Numbered from the stretch's first letter, positions 33,600-45,589 are shown. The stretch is 64,000 nt of DNA from Thysanoteuthis rhombus (GCA_963457665.1 OY735205.1:27370191-27434190), one strand, 5' to 3'. Notes: generated by a model not told the origin, from the sequence alone. A program made the numbers and translations.

Positions 33600-34060
33600 A
33601 ATTGAGGAAAATATAGCCTACTGGACCGTATTTACGTTCGAGATTCACGAAGTTGGACAAGGGTTATGTATTAACTGGTGTTTGTTCGTATGTCCACACA
33701 ATATCTTTAAAAGTTCTCAATTAATCCTGAAACTTTCTTCAAAGGTGGGTCAAGGGCTACAGAAAACTTGGTTTAGTTTTTGGATGAATTCAATTATTTA
33801 ATTTTGTGAGATCAAGAATTCTTTAGTTTTGTTTTGTTTTTTTCAATGTAATAACTCAGTAAAGACGTCAATATGATTATTGTTGTCGTTCTCCTAACTA
33901 TTGATGATATGTCTCTGAATAATTATAAGTTTGTTTTGTTTTTTTTTGTCACGGTAAAGTTTGGGATCTGTAACCTTTGTAGTGAAAATGGTGTTGGCGG
34001 AGATATGCGCTCTTTGAGTGCTTTCTATTTTTTGTTGAAAATATTTAAAGTGGACATCTT
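33600..34060 (+). mobile_element. CCTCTGCC-family MITE, degenerate, possibly interrupted
   Basis: 'gtatgtccacacaatatctt', 'aaaagttctcaattaatcct' and 'tcaaaggtgggtcaagggct' are family core. 'gttggcggagatatgcgctc' at 33992-34011 resembles the right end. The T-rich piece 33820-33960 between them may be an insertion. Confidence 0.5.
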
Positions 34061-34877
34061 TTCTTCAAGTGGGCTCACTTGATATTCTAAAATAAATGCT
34101 TCGTGTCTTTGCTGCGGCATTCGATTTCCCAAAATAAGCACTGGATGCAATCATAAGGAAATGGGGGAAATTTACTCGTGTCCTCAACAACAAATACAAT
34201 AAGAAATGCTGAATAGTGATTGGACAAGAGAGGAAGCAGTGGACACTTTAGATCGAGAATAAGAATTTCCCTGTTTTCCCAAGATGGGTAAATCTCTTCT
34301 GATTAGCCGTAAGGTTCACTCGAAACTATACTATAAACACTCAGACAACTCTTCAGGTTGCATGTCATCGCAGATATAACACTTTCTTGCCATCATCTGA
34401 ATCGATAGGAATTCTTTATCGCTGTCCTTCTTGGAACTCAAAATGGATGTATTTTCAAGAGAGGGTTCAGCGATAAAAATTAGTCAATGATGACGCTGAT
34501 GATGATAATAATAATAATAATAATGATAATAATAATGAAACTTTCATTCTATACTAGTATACTCTCTAATCTACGATATGCGCAAGGCGCCCAGAACATT
34601 ATTTCAAAATACCTTGACACTACTGTCACAATTTACCTTACTACCCATGGATCCATTAAAGGTTTGTATTCACGCTATGTAAGCAGTAGATAAGTCGCAC
34701 CCCTTTATGTTTACAATGTATTGATCTGTAAATAAGTCGCATAAGAGCTATTATAGTCTGAGGTTTGTCGAGATGTGCGTGTTCTACCAACCCGAATCAA
34801 ATTAATTCAGATATCAATTTAGTTCAGCCGCGTCCCTTGAAAAACAAAATCTGATTTATTAGATTCAATCATTTGAA
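34061..34877. other. No gene; (GAT/AAT)n simple repeat at 34485-34535
   Basis: Trinucleotide-like repeat of GATGAT and AATAAT. Nothing else recognisable. Confidence 0.45.
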
Positions 34878-34986
34878 ATGCAGCTTTTCGGCCTCTTGGC
34901 TGAGAGCAAAATGCAGTATTTGTTCGTATGAGCTATATACCTGATAATGTCCTCGATGAAGGGATTTCGATATTAAGCTGATTTGC
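34878..34986 (+). pseudogene. U2 snRNA pseudogene (5' half)
   Basis: 'gcttttcggcctcttggctg' matches the U2 5' end (C/TTCTCGGCCTTTTGGCTAAG), followed by 'agcaaaatgcagtatttgtt', 'acctgataatgtcctc' and 'atattaagctgattt', which align with the U2 'agatcaaagtgtagtatctg', 'atctgatacgtcctc' and 'atattaaa' blocks in order. The branch-point recognition GTAGTA is changed to GCAGTA. The stem after GTCCTC is damaged and the Sm site and 3' hairpins are absent. A retroposed, 3'-truncated, decayed copy. Confidence 0.75.
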
Positions 34987-35484
34987 CACACTTTGGTAAA
35001 CTAGGTCCTAACACTAAACCATAACCCTTTATGCGTGATCAGGTAAGAAATATTAATGAATTAGTATCTGATTTAGTGTAGATTAGTGTTCTTCACTTTT
35101 AGATATTTTTTCTTTATACAACTGTGATTCAAGTCTTTAAACATCGGGGACGTATTGGATATAAAACTTCTAAGAACTGATAATACGTTTTGCTAATGCA
35201 AAAAGGCCGAGACACCACATTCGAATCGGACCACAGAATTACGATCATGCCATTCATTCTAAAAATGTGAAAACAGAAACAAATTCCATGCATATACAGC
35301 CCTAAGTGTATTCTGAAGCATAATCAGTCATTCATATTTTTTTTGTTTCATATTAATGATTTGCTGCAAATGTCCTAAGTATCAAGTTCCTTTCTATCAA
35401 AAAAACGTTTTAGAACAATGGCTTTTCTTTGGTTTATTCATCCTGTTATTGAGGCCCCATCCCATATGAATATTGTATTATATT
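34987..35484. other. No gene or recognisable element seen
   Basis: AT-rich sequence. Confidence 0.45.
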
Positions 35485-35665
35485 GTTGGGGAAGCTTTAC
35501 AGCTTTAAACGCTGAATATATTAAAAAGAAAAGATTTTTTTCAAAAGTTTTTTTGTCTCACTCTAGTCACTTATTTCCCAATACCTGCTAATTTACTTTA
35601 TGTAATTTCGTCAATGTTTTCGTGTTTTACAAAGACTTTGATATCATGGTACTACATTCAATCAT
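35485..35665 (+). repeat. Dispersed repeat, copy of the 22880-23075 family
   Basis: 'gaagctttacagctttaaac', 'ctctagtcacttatttccca', 'tttgatatcatggtacta'. Confidence 0.6.
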
Positions 35666-37474
35666 TTTTTGTTTGAGTCATCAGTTGTTCAACCCGTAAT
35701 CGTTTCGGGGGATTTAAAAACAACATAGTTGTTTTAATATGGCTCCCCAACAGAGCTAATCAAACACTACTTCCCCTTTCAGCTATGGTCATAATACATA
35801 GCTTATGTCATACGACGTATTTCCTATTTAACGTAGAGTATTGTTATAACGTCTTGTATATGAATGTTATCTTCTTCCTACGTATCATTCAAATTTTTGA
35901 AACGTAGGGCTTACTTACATAGGTTAACCCAAAACGTATTTGACGATGAGGGATCAGTAAGTATACCAAAAGAGATGACTTGTTCCCTTTTATTGAGTGT
36001 TCACCAATGTGAATATTAAATCCGTTATGATGGCTTTGATCTCGGGCAGCATGTAAGCCAACTTATGATATCATCTTTGAGAATACTAATTACACAGAAA
36101 AATATGTTTTATATGATGTATTTGTGTACATGAATTGGGTGACCCAAAGATTTGTTTGGTTCAATAAGTAAAAATGGTTTTAGATGTATCCACACACCCC
36201 TATACGACGCTTTCCTCTCTGTCGCAGTTACGTCAACCCCAAAAATAGTAAGGAAGAGGTGTGATATCATTAAAAGGTATGATGTCATTAAAATAACATC
36301 CTTCTGATCATTGTGTTACCAGCAGCTAATGATGTCATTATAGAATGTCCGAGGTTCGCATTTTTTTTTCATAAAAAAGCCCCTCAAATGACAAAAAAAA
36401 ACCCGCTAGAAACGGCAATTTATAATATTTATATTAAAAATTAAATACTAGCGAAACATTTCCATTGCAATATATTAAAGGTATGAGAATCAACTCAAAG
36501 AAAAAAAACAGACTCTTGCTCTCCCTCCTCCTCCTCCTCTTATAACTTCAACTGATAGTGAACGCATCGTTGAACTCATGGTTCTTGTTTTCTTATTTTC
36601 AACATTAATTTTGTTAAACAACATATTAACTGCTTTGTTTTTCTAAATCTTGCCACCCTTCAGGCAACTCCATGATTATATTCCCACACGAGCTTTTTAT
36701 CTATTTCAACCATGAACTGCTCTTTCATGGAATGACATATTTCTCATTAAGGGAATTTCAAGGGAAAGACTAGAATGAATGTTAATCTGAAGGAGCAATA
36801 TCTAGTAACAGGGCTTTTGCCACTGGATCTGGTCTTTTACCCCCAAGGTGAGGGTTTTTGGAAGTTGGAACCATACAGTCAATAAAGGATAATGGTGCAA
36901 CACTATCGTTCTAAGTAACCCTAACTTAATGTACCCACATAAAAAAAAAGATGGTACTATGCTTAACTGGTTTGCCACTAATTTATATTCCGAAATTATC
37001 CTTCTGCACCCCTTCCCCGGAAATATATGTTTGCCCCCGCCCCCTTGGGAAAGTGGAAGCTGACGTCTACGTATGTGATCTAACATTACTCTGTTGGAAT
37101 ATAATGTCGTTTTTTGTCAAGAAATTCTAGACACTCCCAAAAGAGATAATGGTATGTTTCCTCCTAGTCACACCACAAACACAGAATTACTGTAGTCGAT
37201 GAAGAATGACCTTTTGATCAGTTGGTTAGTGGTGGTTCATTTCGTTTACTCTATGTTCTCTTGCATTCCGAGTTGTTGCAAAGCATCGGCTTTTCCTTGC
37301 CTGCTTACAATTTGTTTCGAAAAATGTAACGTTTTCATAATGTTCAAATAGTAAATTGGACATTGAAATACGGCCGATTAGTTTTATTCCCGCTCTTGTT
37401 ATTCCCCATGGAAAAGTTCGGATATATTCGAATTTATATCAAATTATCATTTTAGAAACGAAACGAACGTGAGC
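35666..37474. other. No gene or recognisable element seen
   Basis: About 1.8 kb. Short frames only (94 codons at 36802-37086, minus), with no motif. Confidence 0.45.
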
Positions 37475-37494
37475 GCACACACACACACACACAC

Positions 37495-37528
<34 letters not shown>

Positions 37529-37529
37529 A
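37475..37529. repeat. (CA)n(TA)n microsatellite
   Basis: Compound repeat with one AATATA phase slip. Confidence 0.96.
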
Positions 37530-37647
37530 ACGTCCCCAGGCTAGAATCGTCAGTTTAAAAAAAAAACCAATAAAATTTGATTAAATGATACAAAATACGG
37601 TGTTCAAATAAAAATGGGCTTCTTGTTTTCATAATTACAAGAACAAA

Positions 37648-37710
37648 ACATATTCCCAATTACTGAAGAGTGCATTAGGCACGAGATGTTCACATACACG
37701 GGTTATATGT
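37648..37710 (+). ncRNA. Degenerate hammerhead-like motif abutting a TA microsatellite
   Basis: CUGAAGA 37663-37669; helix II GUGC 37670-37673 with GCAC 37679-37682, loop AUUAG; GAG 37683-37685 where GAA is expected; helix III AUGU 37686-37689 with ACAU 37692-37695. Helix I: ACAUAU 37648-37653 and CCC 37655-37657 pair with GGG 37700-37702 and AUAUGU 37705-37710. The junction-proximal bases are unpaired and A14 is G, so it is probably inactive. Nearly the same sequence as 13608-13672. Confidence 0.55.
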
Positions 37711-37715
37711 CTTTG

Positions 37716-37718
<3 letters not shown>

Positions 37719-37799
<81 letters not shown>

Positions 37800-37800
37800 T
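37719..37800. repeat. (TA)n microsatellite, about 80 bp
   Basis: Longest pure TA tract in the window; begins 8 bp after the hammerhead-like motif. Confidence 0.98.
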
Positions 37801-38479
37801 ACTGTATTTTGCTACACTCTGGCAATTTTTCGTTGTTCTTTCAATATTTCAAGCGATTGATTAAATGTCTTTAACGTTATTTTTCTCTTTTTTAATTTTT
37901 CTGTTCAACTTCCAATCATATCTCGTAGGGTAAGTTAGGTTCCAATCTCTTTGCTTATGAGATGAATGAACAAGTAAGAAAAAACAAACAAACAATTAAT
38001 AGCAAAAGACTACAAAAAAATACCGACGGATTAACCGGTATAATATATGACACAGTTTTAAAACTAATAACCTAACGAAGAAATATCACAAAAACTAAAA
38101 TGTTTTTAAAAAAATCAAACGCAATTAACAAAACGAAGAACTTTAAATACTACGAACAGAATAATTATAAAGAAGAAAAAAACAGGAAAAAAAGAAGGAA
38201 ATAAATATAATGAGGTGGGGCTTTCCACCCAGGGGGATCAACAGTAGAATATGCACCTCCCAATAATGTTTTTAAATAGGGATCCGAATAAATCGAATCA
38301 TCCTCCTGAAGAAGCTTAAAGTACCTAGACATAAGCGTGCAAATCTATTATTTCACCATATTTAATGCTTTACTCTAAATAATTTTTTTTGTATCGTGCA
38401 CTCTTATGAAATAAACCCATCACATATCGTATATTGATTTACAGATTTGTACTTTGGTATATTGGAAGCCATTATACAT
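37801..38479. other. No gene or recognisable element seen
   Basis: A-rich sequence. Confidence 0.45.
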
Positions 38480-38735
38480 TTGGCAAAAGTATCTACCTGT
38501 ATTTCAGTGGAATTCGAACAGTTTCACCACATTTTCTAACTTATTTCAAGACCTAATGGTCACTTACTTCAAAGCTGTTAATCGTGTAAATAAATGATAA
38601 TGTCTAAGCGAATTTGAGAATCTGCTTAGAAGAAGTGTAAAGTCCATAGTTTAAAATGGTAGGTAGGAGAAATTTATATCATCAAAATTGATACATTTTA
38701 GTGGGAGAGTGCATTGTTATGGACAGAGGAACAAA
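38480..38735 (+). repeat. Dispersed repeat, copy of the 11755 family
   Basis: 'agacctaatggtcacttact', 'aaagctgttaatcgtgtaaa' and 'tagtgggagagtgcattgtt', in the same order as 11820-11940. Confidence 0.65.
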
Positions 38736-39459
38736 AAATCCGGCTATTCATTGTTATAGTATATGTATGACTTTCACCTATTTATTTATTTTTTTCTTCG
38801 AGTAAATCATCTAATTAGGTTTTAATTTTTCTGGTACAAATATTCTGGGACGGATAGCAATTCCAAGGTTTAATGAGAAACTGGCTGACATTTTGTGAAG
38901 CAAACAAAAGATGAAAGAAATTAATATAATGTGAGATTGTCGAAAAAAAAAAAAGAAAAAAAAAAGAATGGTCAGATTACTTGGAGAAAAGGGATCCAGG
39001 GTCGGAGAGTGTGTGTCAATTACCACTTTTGTGTATGTTTGCAGGGTGAGTTATTTTGGAATTGGCCTCAGATCAGAAATTACGTCTATTTCCATTATTG
39101 GTTTAATCATTTCATATTGATATTGGATAATCACAACAATTATCGGTACGGGTTGGTTGGGGGTACAGAAAAAAATCATATAACGAAAGTATTTTGGCAA
39201 CCAATCACAAAATCGTTGTTGGAGAAAATCATACAGAAGTATCCAAAATGAAAAAAGAAAAAACAAACATACACACATACACACAGAGGGAATTACTTGA
39301 AGAAGCAGACGATATTTAGTCCAGGGGAACATGTGATGTCTGCAGCCATAATATTGTATAAAGGCCGTGGTCAGTCTTTGTCTGTTTGTTGGTTTCTGTG
39401 ACACTGACACAAACAGATATATAAAATTGAAGGAACCTTCCAATGTTTCGAACGTCCGA
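38736..39459. other. No supportable gene
   Basis: A minus-strand 152-codon frame (39051-39509) spans this and the SINE head. It crosses A-rich and CACA tracts and has no domain signature, so I do not call it. Confidence 0.35.
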
Positions 39460-39530
39460 CTTGGAAATAGGCAAGCGGGTAGAGTATCCGTCAGACTAGA
39501 TTTATGCATCTTGAATATTGGGTGAAATTA
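39460..39530 (+). mobile_element. tRNA-like SINE head
   Basis: 'aataggcaagcgggtagagt' then 'atccgtcagactagatttat' has the layout of a tRNA D-arm and anticodon region (a lysine-type anticodon neighbourhood is possible). Box B is weak ('ttgaatattgggtg'). Confidence 0.5.
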
Positions 39531-40904
39531 AATTGCAAGCGTCCAAGCAAACAGTAGAAGTAGCTCGAACAGCTACTGCTGATTACGACTTAACTGCTTT
39601 TTTTGTTTGTATCAAAGCGGAGAGAATGGGGGGGGGGCAAAGAATGTATTGCACAAATATATCATCTAACCATGCATTATCATATTTACGACATATGAAC
39701 AATTCTTTTCGTAATACCTAAATAAATCAAAATGTAACAAAGTTCATTAACAGATTTTGATTGGCACGTAATGACTAAAGCTAATTCTCAAATCGTTTTG
39801 AGTTGAGGTAATCAAATTATTACAGCAGCCCACTTCTATGATGCCGTCGTTGAGGTCCAAGAAAGCTAAATGCGTTATAACTGAATCGTAGATACTCGAA
39901 TGTCAATCACTAGTGCTAAAAAAAAGTTCACCGGTCAACAAAGCATGTTAATTAATGTTAAATTGAAGAAACTTAATATTTTGGTCATATCAAATAATTC
40001 TTTGAAAATCTTATCTTTTCATTCGCTGTTTTCCGGACCAGTGGGTAAGCAAAAATGTTGAGGTCCACCACCTTATATCGCAAATCTCGCTATATTAAAG
40101 GGTCCTATATTCTTGTCTATTAGTTTTTGGTTCTTTTTTCGTTATGTTTAGTCCATCTATTCTTCGGCTATCTAATTGGAGAGTGGATTTTGCAATGAAG
40201 AAATAACTTCAGACTAGACTGACTCGTATATCGCTAGTTCATCTTTTATAGATTATACAGTGACCCTTGGGCCTACGAAGTTGTGATAAAGAAAACCCAT
40301 TAAAGAGAACTAATTAAAAATGTGTGCAGTAATGATGGAAGCCCTTAGAGCATAATTTCAGCTTATATCTCTCTGATATTCTGCAGGATATTGTCTGCTG
40401 AAAATTTGAAGATTTTCTGATTGAATTCTTGGGACTTCACCATGAATGATCAATTTGAAAGCTTGAAGAATTCATTGACAGAGTTGAGCCAAATTCAAGC
40501 TGATAAGTTTTAAAAGTATAACTTTTTAGTTGAACTGACTTAAGCAAAACTTAAGCTTATTTGTTTTTGTTTAGTGAATGATCTTTCCACTTTAGTCGGT
40601 TTGTTTAAAATTTGTCATGCTAGAGCTAAAAAAATAGAGAAGAAAGGGGTGAAGCGAAGCTTATATTTGTATGTCCGCGCACACTGAAGCTCACGGTAAT
40701 GTGTCTTTCTTCTTTCAACTATCATTTGCTCAGGAGAGAAATCATCTTGATATATGTAGACTCCAAAAAAGACTTTAAAAAAAGAGATTGAAAATCAGTT
40801 AATCTCTCATTTCAGGTCATAATCTAAGGAGTTTCCCAAATCTGGTATAGGAAAAACTTGTCGATTAGCGAAAGATTATCGAAAACGAATATAAAAATGG
40901 TGTG
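39531..40904. other. No gene or recognisable element seen
   Basis: AT-rich sequence with a run of nine G near 39631. Confidence 0.45.
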
Positions 40905-41155
40905 TCTCTACTCGCCACTACTTGAGTTCTCGTCTCCTGTCCCGTAGATCATGGGTTCAGTCCACGCCCGAGTCATATCAAAGTCTTTAAAATGATACTC
41001 AATGCTTCTCTACTAAGCACTTAATATAAAGAGTAGGACTGAGAAGCCTGGAGAGGGATGGACTCCATCAGGCTATCATTCACACGACACATCCGTGATT
41101 AGTGCCCCAACAACACTGTGCTGAGAGTGCAAAACATTACTGATTTACGGGACCA
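40905..41155 (+). mobile_element. tRNA-derived SINE (same family as 54549-54779)
   Basis: 'tgagttctcgtctcctgtcc' and box B 'catgggttcagtccacgcc' are followed by 'agtcatatcaaagtctttaa', 'aatgatactcaatgcttctc', shared with 54615-54660. Box A is damaged (the D-arm reads 'ccactacttgagttc'). Confidence 0.65.
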
Positions 41156-41845
41156 ATGATATTTGTGCTTCCGAATAAATTGAAACATAGGACAGAACTT
41201 TCGTTATCATCTGATATTTGCTAAAGAAAAGTTTGTTTTATATTTTTTTTTATTTGAATGTGACGATGAAAAAGGAAACGGAAATACAATTAGAAAATAA
41301 AATGAATCGAGGAACGAGAAAAAAAAACAGTTGGCAGCTTTTATTCTGGTAATGGAGAATTCTTTGAGTCTGTGATTAGCATTACCGGCATACATTTTGT
41401 TTTTTTATTTTTTTGTAATCCATTAATACAGGCGTAAACAGCTTAGTAGGATTTACTGTAGTTAAAAATGCTGAATCAAAATGGGGGGAAAGGAAACAGT
41501 AAGAAAGACAATAAAAAGGGGATTTTTTTTTCTTCTTCTGATGCATTCGCATCGTTGTTGTTTTTTTATTTCTTTATTTTTATCTTTTTTTTGCTGACAG
41601 CTTTTACAAGTTTTGCAATTAGAAGTTTGTTGCTTTTTAAATGAGCTCAGTTTAACCGGCTCTCAAGCAGCTGAAGAAAACATGTTTAATGAAGGAATGC
41701 TTCCTGATGGGTGAAATACAAACAACGGGGGGTGGGGGCATTTGTTGTTTGAGTTTTACACTTTGGATCACGCATACGTGCTTAGAACCGAATCACTTTT
41801 AAAAAATGTGTTTGAAATCGTTTTTTGTTTTGTTTTGTTTTTGTC

Positions 41846-41876
<31 letters not shown>

Positions 41877-42494
41877 GTCGAAGATCTTTTTTTTGGTTTG
41901 GTACTTGTATGAATCCCGAGAAAGAATCCCTGCAGCATTAAGATAAATCAACTTTTCGTTAATATCAAATTTGAGCATTCTTTACATTCCTGCAAACACT
42001 TATATTTTCTCCCATTTCCGGCACCCGTCGCCAACTTAACGAGTACCGCATTCGGAAATATTTCTTTTTATCAAACACCAGTCAAAGGAGTTGACTTCGT
42101 TTTTCTGCCGTAACAATATCAACATCAATCCAGATGCCAGATTACATAATTCTTTACCGTTTTTGATGGCTGAAATTCCGTTTTTTGCGAATTCATTTGC
42201 AATTTTTTCTCCCTATCTGTACCTCCCACCTACCAAAATGTCATTTTGGGCCCCTCCTAGTCATCAGCCTAGATCCGCTAATGCCCACCAAGTAAAAGTT
42301 ATAAGTAAAAACAGAATACCAACTTATGACTTCAATGTTAATCTAAAGACAATTGGAGAGAAATAAAATGAGGCAATTTTAATAGATCATTAATTTTGTT
42401 TAATTAAGCCAATTGTGGAGAGAAATTGTCAACCCCCGCCCAGTTCACGTCTGGAGTTGACTTTGTTTTCTGTCGTAACAAGAATCCTTGCCTA
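41156..42494. other. No gene; T-rich tract at 41820-41880
   Basis: AT-rich. A 91-codon frame (42091-42366) has no motif. Confidence 0.45.
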
Positions 42495-42612
42495 GTTTAG
42501 GGGGTAAACCCTTCATTGTCTGCCCCGTTACGTTAAACTAAACCGATATACAGCATTTAATTCATTTACCATGATTTGACTCCCTTACCGACTGAACTGA
42601 ATTGAAAATCTC
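42495..42612 (-). mobile_element. tRNA-derived SINE, minus copy
   Basis: On the minus strand: 'attcagttcagtcggtaagg' (box A region). The body, read on the plus strand ('gtaaacccttcattgtctgc', 'cgttacgttaaactaaaccg', 'atatacagcattta'), matches 50776-50830 in order. Confidence 0.6.
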
Positions 42613-42789
42613 GTTTATCTTTGAAAAAATCTATGTTGCTAATAAGCATGGGTTTACTGAGAATAAAATGTCTGTTTTCAGTACAAAATCAGTTGTAATC
42701 ATCTTCAGCTGGAATACAAGTTGGAGTGATGCTTAACCCTGCTGCAGCCAGGCTTGGTGAATCCATTCTTATTAATCCCTTGGCTTTTT

Positions 42790-43230
42790 CTTTCCCGTCT
42801 CTCTTTCACATTACTTTCCCGTCTCTCTTTCACGTTACTTTCCCGTCTCTCTTTCACGTTACTTTCCCGTCTCTCTTTCACGTTACTTTCCCGTCTCTCT
42901 TTCACGTTACTTTCCCGTCTCTCTTTCACGTTACTTTCCCGTCTCTCTTTCACGTTACTTTCCCGTCTCTCTTTCACGTTACTTTCCCGTCTCTCTTTCA
43001 CGTTACTTTCCCGTCTCTCTTTCACGTTACTTTCCCGTCTCTCTTTCACGTTACTTTCCCGTCTCTCTTTCACGTTACTTTCCCGTCTCTCTTTCACGTT
43101 ACTTTCCCGTCTCTCTTTCACGTTACTTTCCCGTCTCTCTTTCACGTTACTTTCCCGTCTCTCTTTCACGTTACTTTCCCGTCTCTCTTTCACGTTACTT
43201 TCCCGTCTCTCTTTCACGTTACTTTCCCGT
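42790..43230 (+). repeat. 24-bp pyrimidine-rich minisatellite, sub-family 1 (about 18 copies)
   Basis: Units contain TTTCCCGTCTCTCTTTCACG plus TTAC. All but the first copy look identical. The 24-bp unit keeps frame, giving 443-codon shadow frames on the plus strand and 258 on the minus. Confidence 0.98.
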
Positions 43231-43466
43231 CTTGCTATCTCCTCTCTCTTCCACATGGCTATCTCCTCTCTCTTCCACATGGCTATCTCCTCTCTCTTCC
43301 ACATGGCTATCTCCTCTCTCTTCCACATGGCTATCTCCTCTCTCTTCCACATGGCTATCTCCTCTCTCTTCCACATGGCTATCTCCTCTCTCTTCCACAT
43401 GGCTATCTCCTCTCTCTTCCACATGGCTATCTCCTCTCTCTTCCACATGGCTATCTCCTCTCTTTC
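43231..43466 (+). repeat. 24-bp pyrimidine-rich minisatellite, sub-family 2 (about 10 copies)
   Basis: Units contain GGCTATCTCCTCTCTCTTCC plus ACAT, identical copies. The switch from sub-family 1 occurs within one unit. Confidence 0.98.
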
Positions 43467-44010
43467 TTTCCGTCCCTCCATCCATTCGAAATACCTTCTT
43501 CTTCCCTCTCTCTCTCACTCACTCAAATATTCTATCTCTCTTCCCCTCTCTCTCTCTCTCCAAACACTTTCTCTCCAGAAGACATTTTCTTTCTCGATGG
43601 AAATGCTCTTTCACATGGCTATCTCCTCTGCCTCTCTCTTTCCCCGTCTCTCTATCCATCCATTCGAATTACTTTCTCTCTCTCTCTCTCACACACACAA
43701 ATTTTCAATCTCTCTTCTCCCCCTCTCTCTCCAAACACGTTCTCTCCAGAAGGCATTTTCTTTCTCGATGGAAATGCACTTTCTCCTCTCTCTTTCACAT
43801 GGCCATCTCCTCTGCCTCTCTCTTCCCGTCTCTCTATCCATCCATTCGAATTACTTTCTCTCTCTCTCTCTCTCACACACACAAATTTTCAATCTCTCCC
43901 CCCCTCTCTCTCTCTCTCTCTATCTATCTCCAAACATGTTCTCTCCAGAAACCATTTACTCTCTCAGTGGAAATGCTCTTTCTCTCACCACACCTTCCCC
44001 TCTGAGATAT
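43467..44010 (+). repeat. Triplicated unit of about 180 bp following the 24-bp arrays
   Basis: Three diverged tandem copies (about 43471-43642, 43643-43824, 43825-44000). Each has 'ccatccattcgaa', a CT/CA run, 'aaattttcaatctctc', 'ccaaacacgttctctccaga' and 'ttctttctcgatggaaatgc'. The last block of a copy carries 'ttcacatggctatctcctct', identical in part to the 24-bp sub-family 2 unit, so the small array probably grew out of this larger unit. Confidence 0.85.
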
Positions 44011-44469
44011 TTGCTTCCCCACCTTTGCATCCAGCTCAGCAAGGAACTATTCATTAAGACAATTTCACTTTTGCAATTAACTTAAACGAAAGTAGCTGGA
44101 AAAGAAAAAAAGTCCAAGGAAAATTCTCGTTAGAAACATCAAGGGATTTTCATACACAAGAATATCAATAAAACTGCAATTATATCATTGCAAAGAATTG
44201 GTGAATAATGCACAGTAAAGCTGATTAATTGATAGACTTTATTAAATGCAGATCATTATGCCTCATCTGCAAATAGAATCGAATGAATCTTTCATGAATT
44301 TGTAAAATAACAATATACAAAACAGAGAAGCAATTGTTTTAAAATCTCACTACTGTACTCGGCGAACTCTACTGAAACCATATACATACGACTTGGCAGG
44401 TTAGGGGGACTAATTGACAGAAAAAAAAAATTATTATGTCACACATTTTTCACACCATTACGTTGTTAC
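44011..44469. other. No gene or recognisable element seen
   Basis: AT-rich sequence. Confidence 0.45.
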
Positions 44470-45090
44470 TTGGGCCGGCCAGAGGCAATGGCAACCGGGG
44501 CAGTCGCCTAGGGCAACTATAGTTAGGGGTGCCTGTCACGTTTCTGAGACGGCGAAATTTCCCGAATGCGAATAGAACATCCCTAAGAAAATAATGAATC
44601 CAGGCCATTCATATTTGTTGTGTTTGGGGGGGGGGGGTGATCAATGAATAAGTCGGAAAAGGGGGGGGGAATTAATGAATAAGTTATTTCTCTCACTTTT
44701 TGTTGTGCTGTGATCTCTGAGACGATCCGAATTTTCGAAAACCATACGGGCACAAACTAGTAACCAATTTATCATACACTTTGATTGCATATTGAACCCT
44801 CCTCCTAAAAAGTTATTTGGGGGGGGGGCAATTTTTCAAAAATAACAAATAGTTTCCCTGCTCATGGAGAGGAATGAGTGAGTTTATGTGTGTTAAATCT
44901 GAAGTTTCTGCTACATACGTTAAGGGCAGGCCAAAGTCTAGATAGATACTTATAACCCAGCAACAGTGCTTAAACCAGTCTATTCTAGTTAGCAGTGATT
45001 AAAAAAAAATTGGGAAACGAATGAATTAAACAGAATAAAAACGGTCTAAATATAAAAGAAAAAAAATACTGATGCTGTCATATTTTTTAG
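44470..45090 (+). repeat. Composite of two dispersed families
   Basis: 44470-44600 matches the 9495/59480 family ('cagtcgcctagggcaact', 'tctgagacggcgaaatttcc'). 44620-45090 matches the 20090 family ('gggcacaaactagtaacca', 'ggccaaagtctagatagata'). G-runs of 8-13 occur at 44625-44637, 44660-44668 and 44819-44828. Confidence 0.55.
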
Positions 45091-45589
45091 GCTACCTACA
45101 TCTCTGGGACCTGGTTTATTGATCGTAAATCTATAGCAAAAATTACATATTAAACAAATTATGCCTATTCACTCAAACCCCTGAATTCCCCCTTTTTTTA
45201 CCGGTGAATCAAGCATAATGTGTAATGGCATAAATATTATTTCAATGATTTCCGAAAAAGTCAAAGAATGCCACAATATTTAGCGTGTTGGGTAATTCTG
45301 CGATAATTACTATCCACCCGAGTGAATTATTTATGAAGACGCTTTGTTAAGTTTTAATTTTCTTCTGTCATTTTACCGAAAGGACATTTGATGGAAATAA
45401 TGTTTATGCATTTTGCAGATGTGGCGAAAAGGAAGCCATTGAAATTGAGCTGTCATGTATCCAGATTGGAAGCCAAGTGTTTATTTCTTATGGGTGATAG
45501 GAAAAAAAAAAACTCCACAAGAATAAAATATACTTGCAATCAGAAAGTCTCGCTTATTCTTGAAGGATTCAATTTAAGCAGTGGAAAAA
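45091..45589. other. No gene or recognisable element seen
   Basis: An 87-codon frame (45388-45651) has no motif and runs into the next repeat. Confidence 0.4.

Noticed and set aside
34299..34325. CTGATTAGCCGTAAGG...CGAAAC, resembling a classic hammerhead
   Set aside because: G8 is U, and several extra bases separate helix II from GAAAC; no helices I or III found.
39051..39509. 152-codon minus-strand frame
   Set aside because: Crosses A-rich and CACA tracts and a SINE head; no domain signature, length only mildly unusual for AT-rich DNA.
42705..44085. 443- and 258-codon frames over the second array
   Set aside because: The 24-bp unit is a multiple of 3 without stops; shadow frames on both strands.
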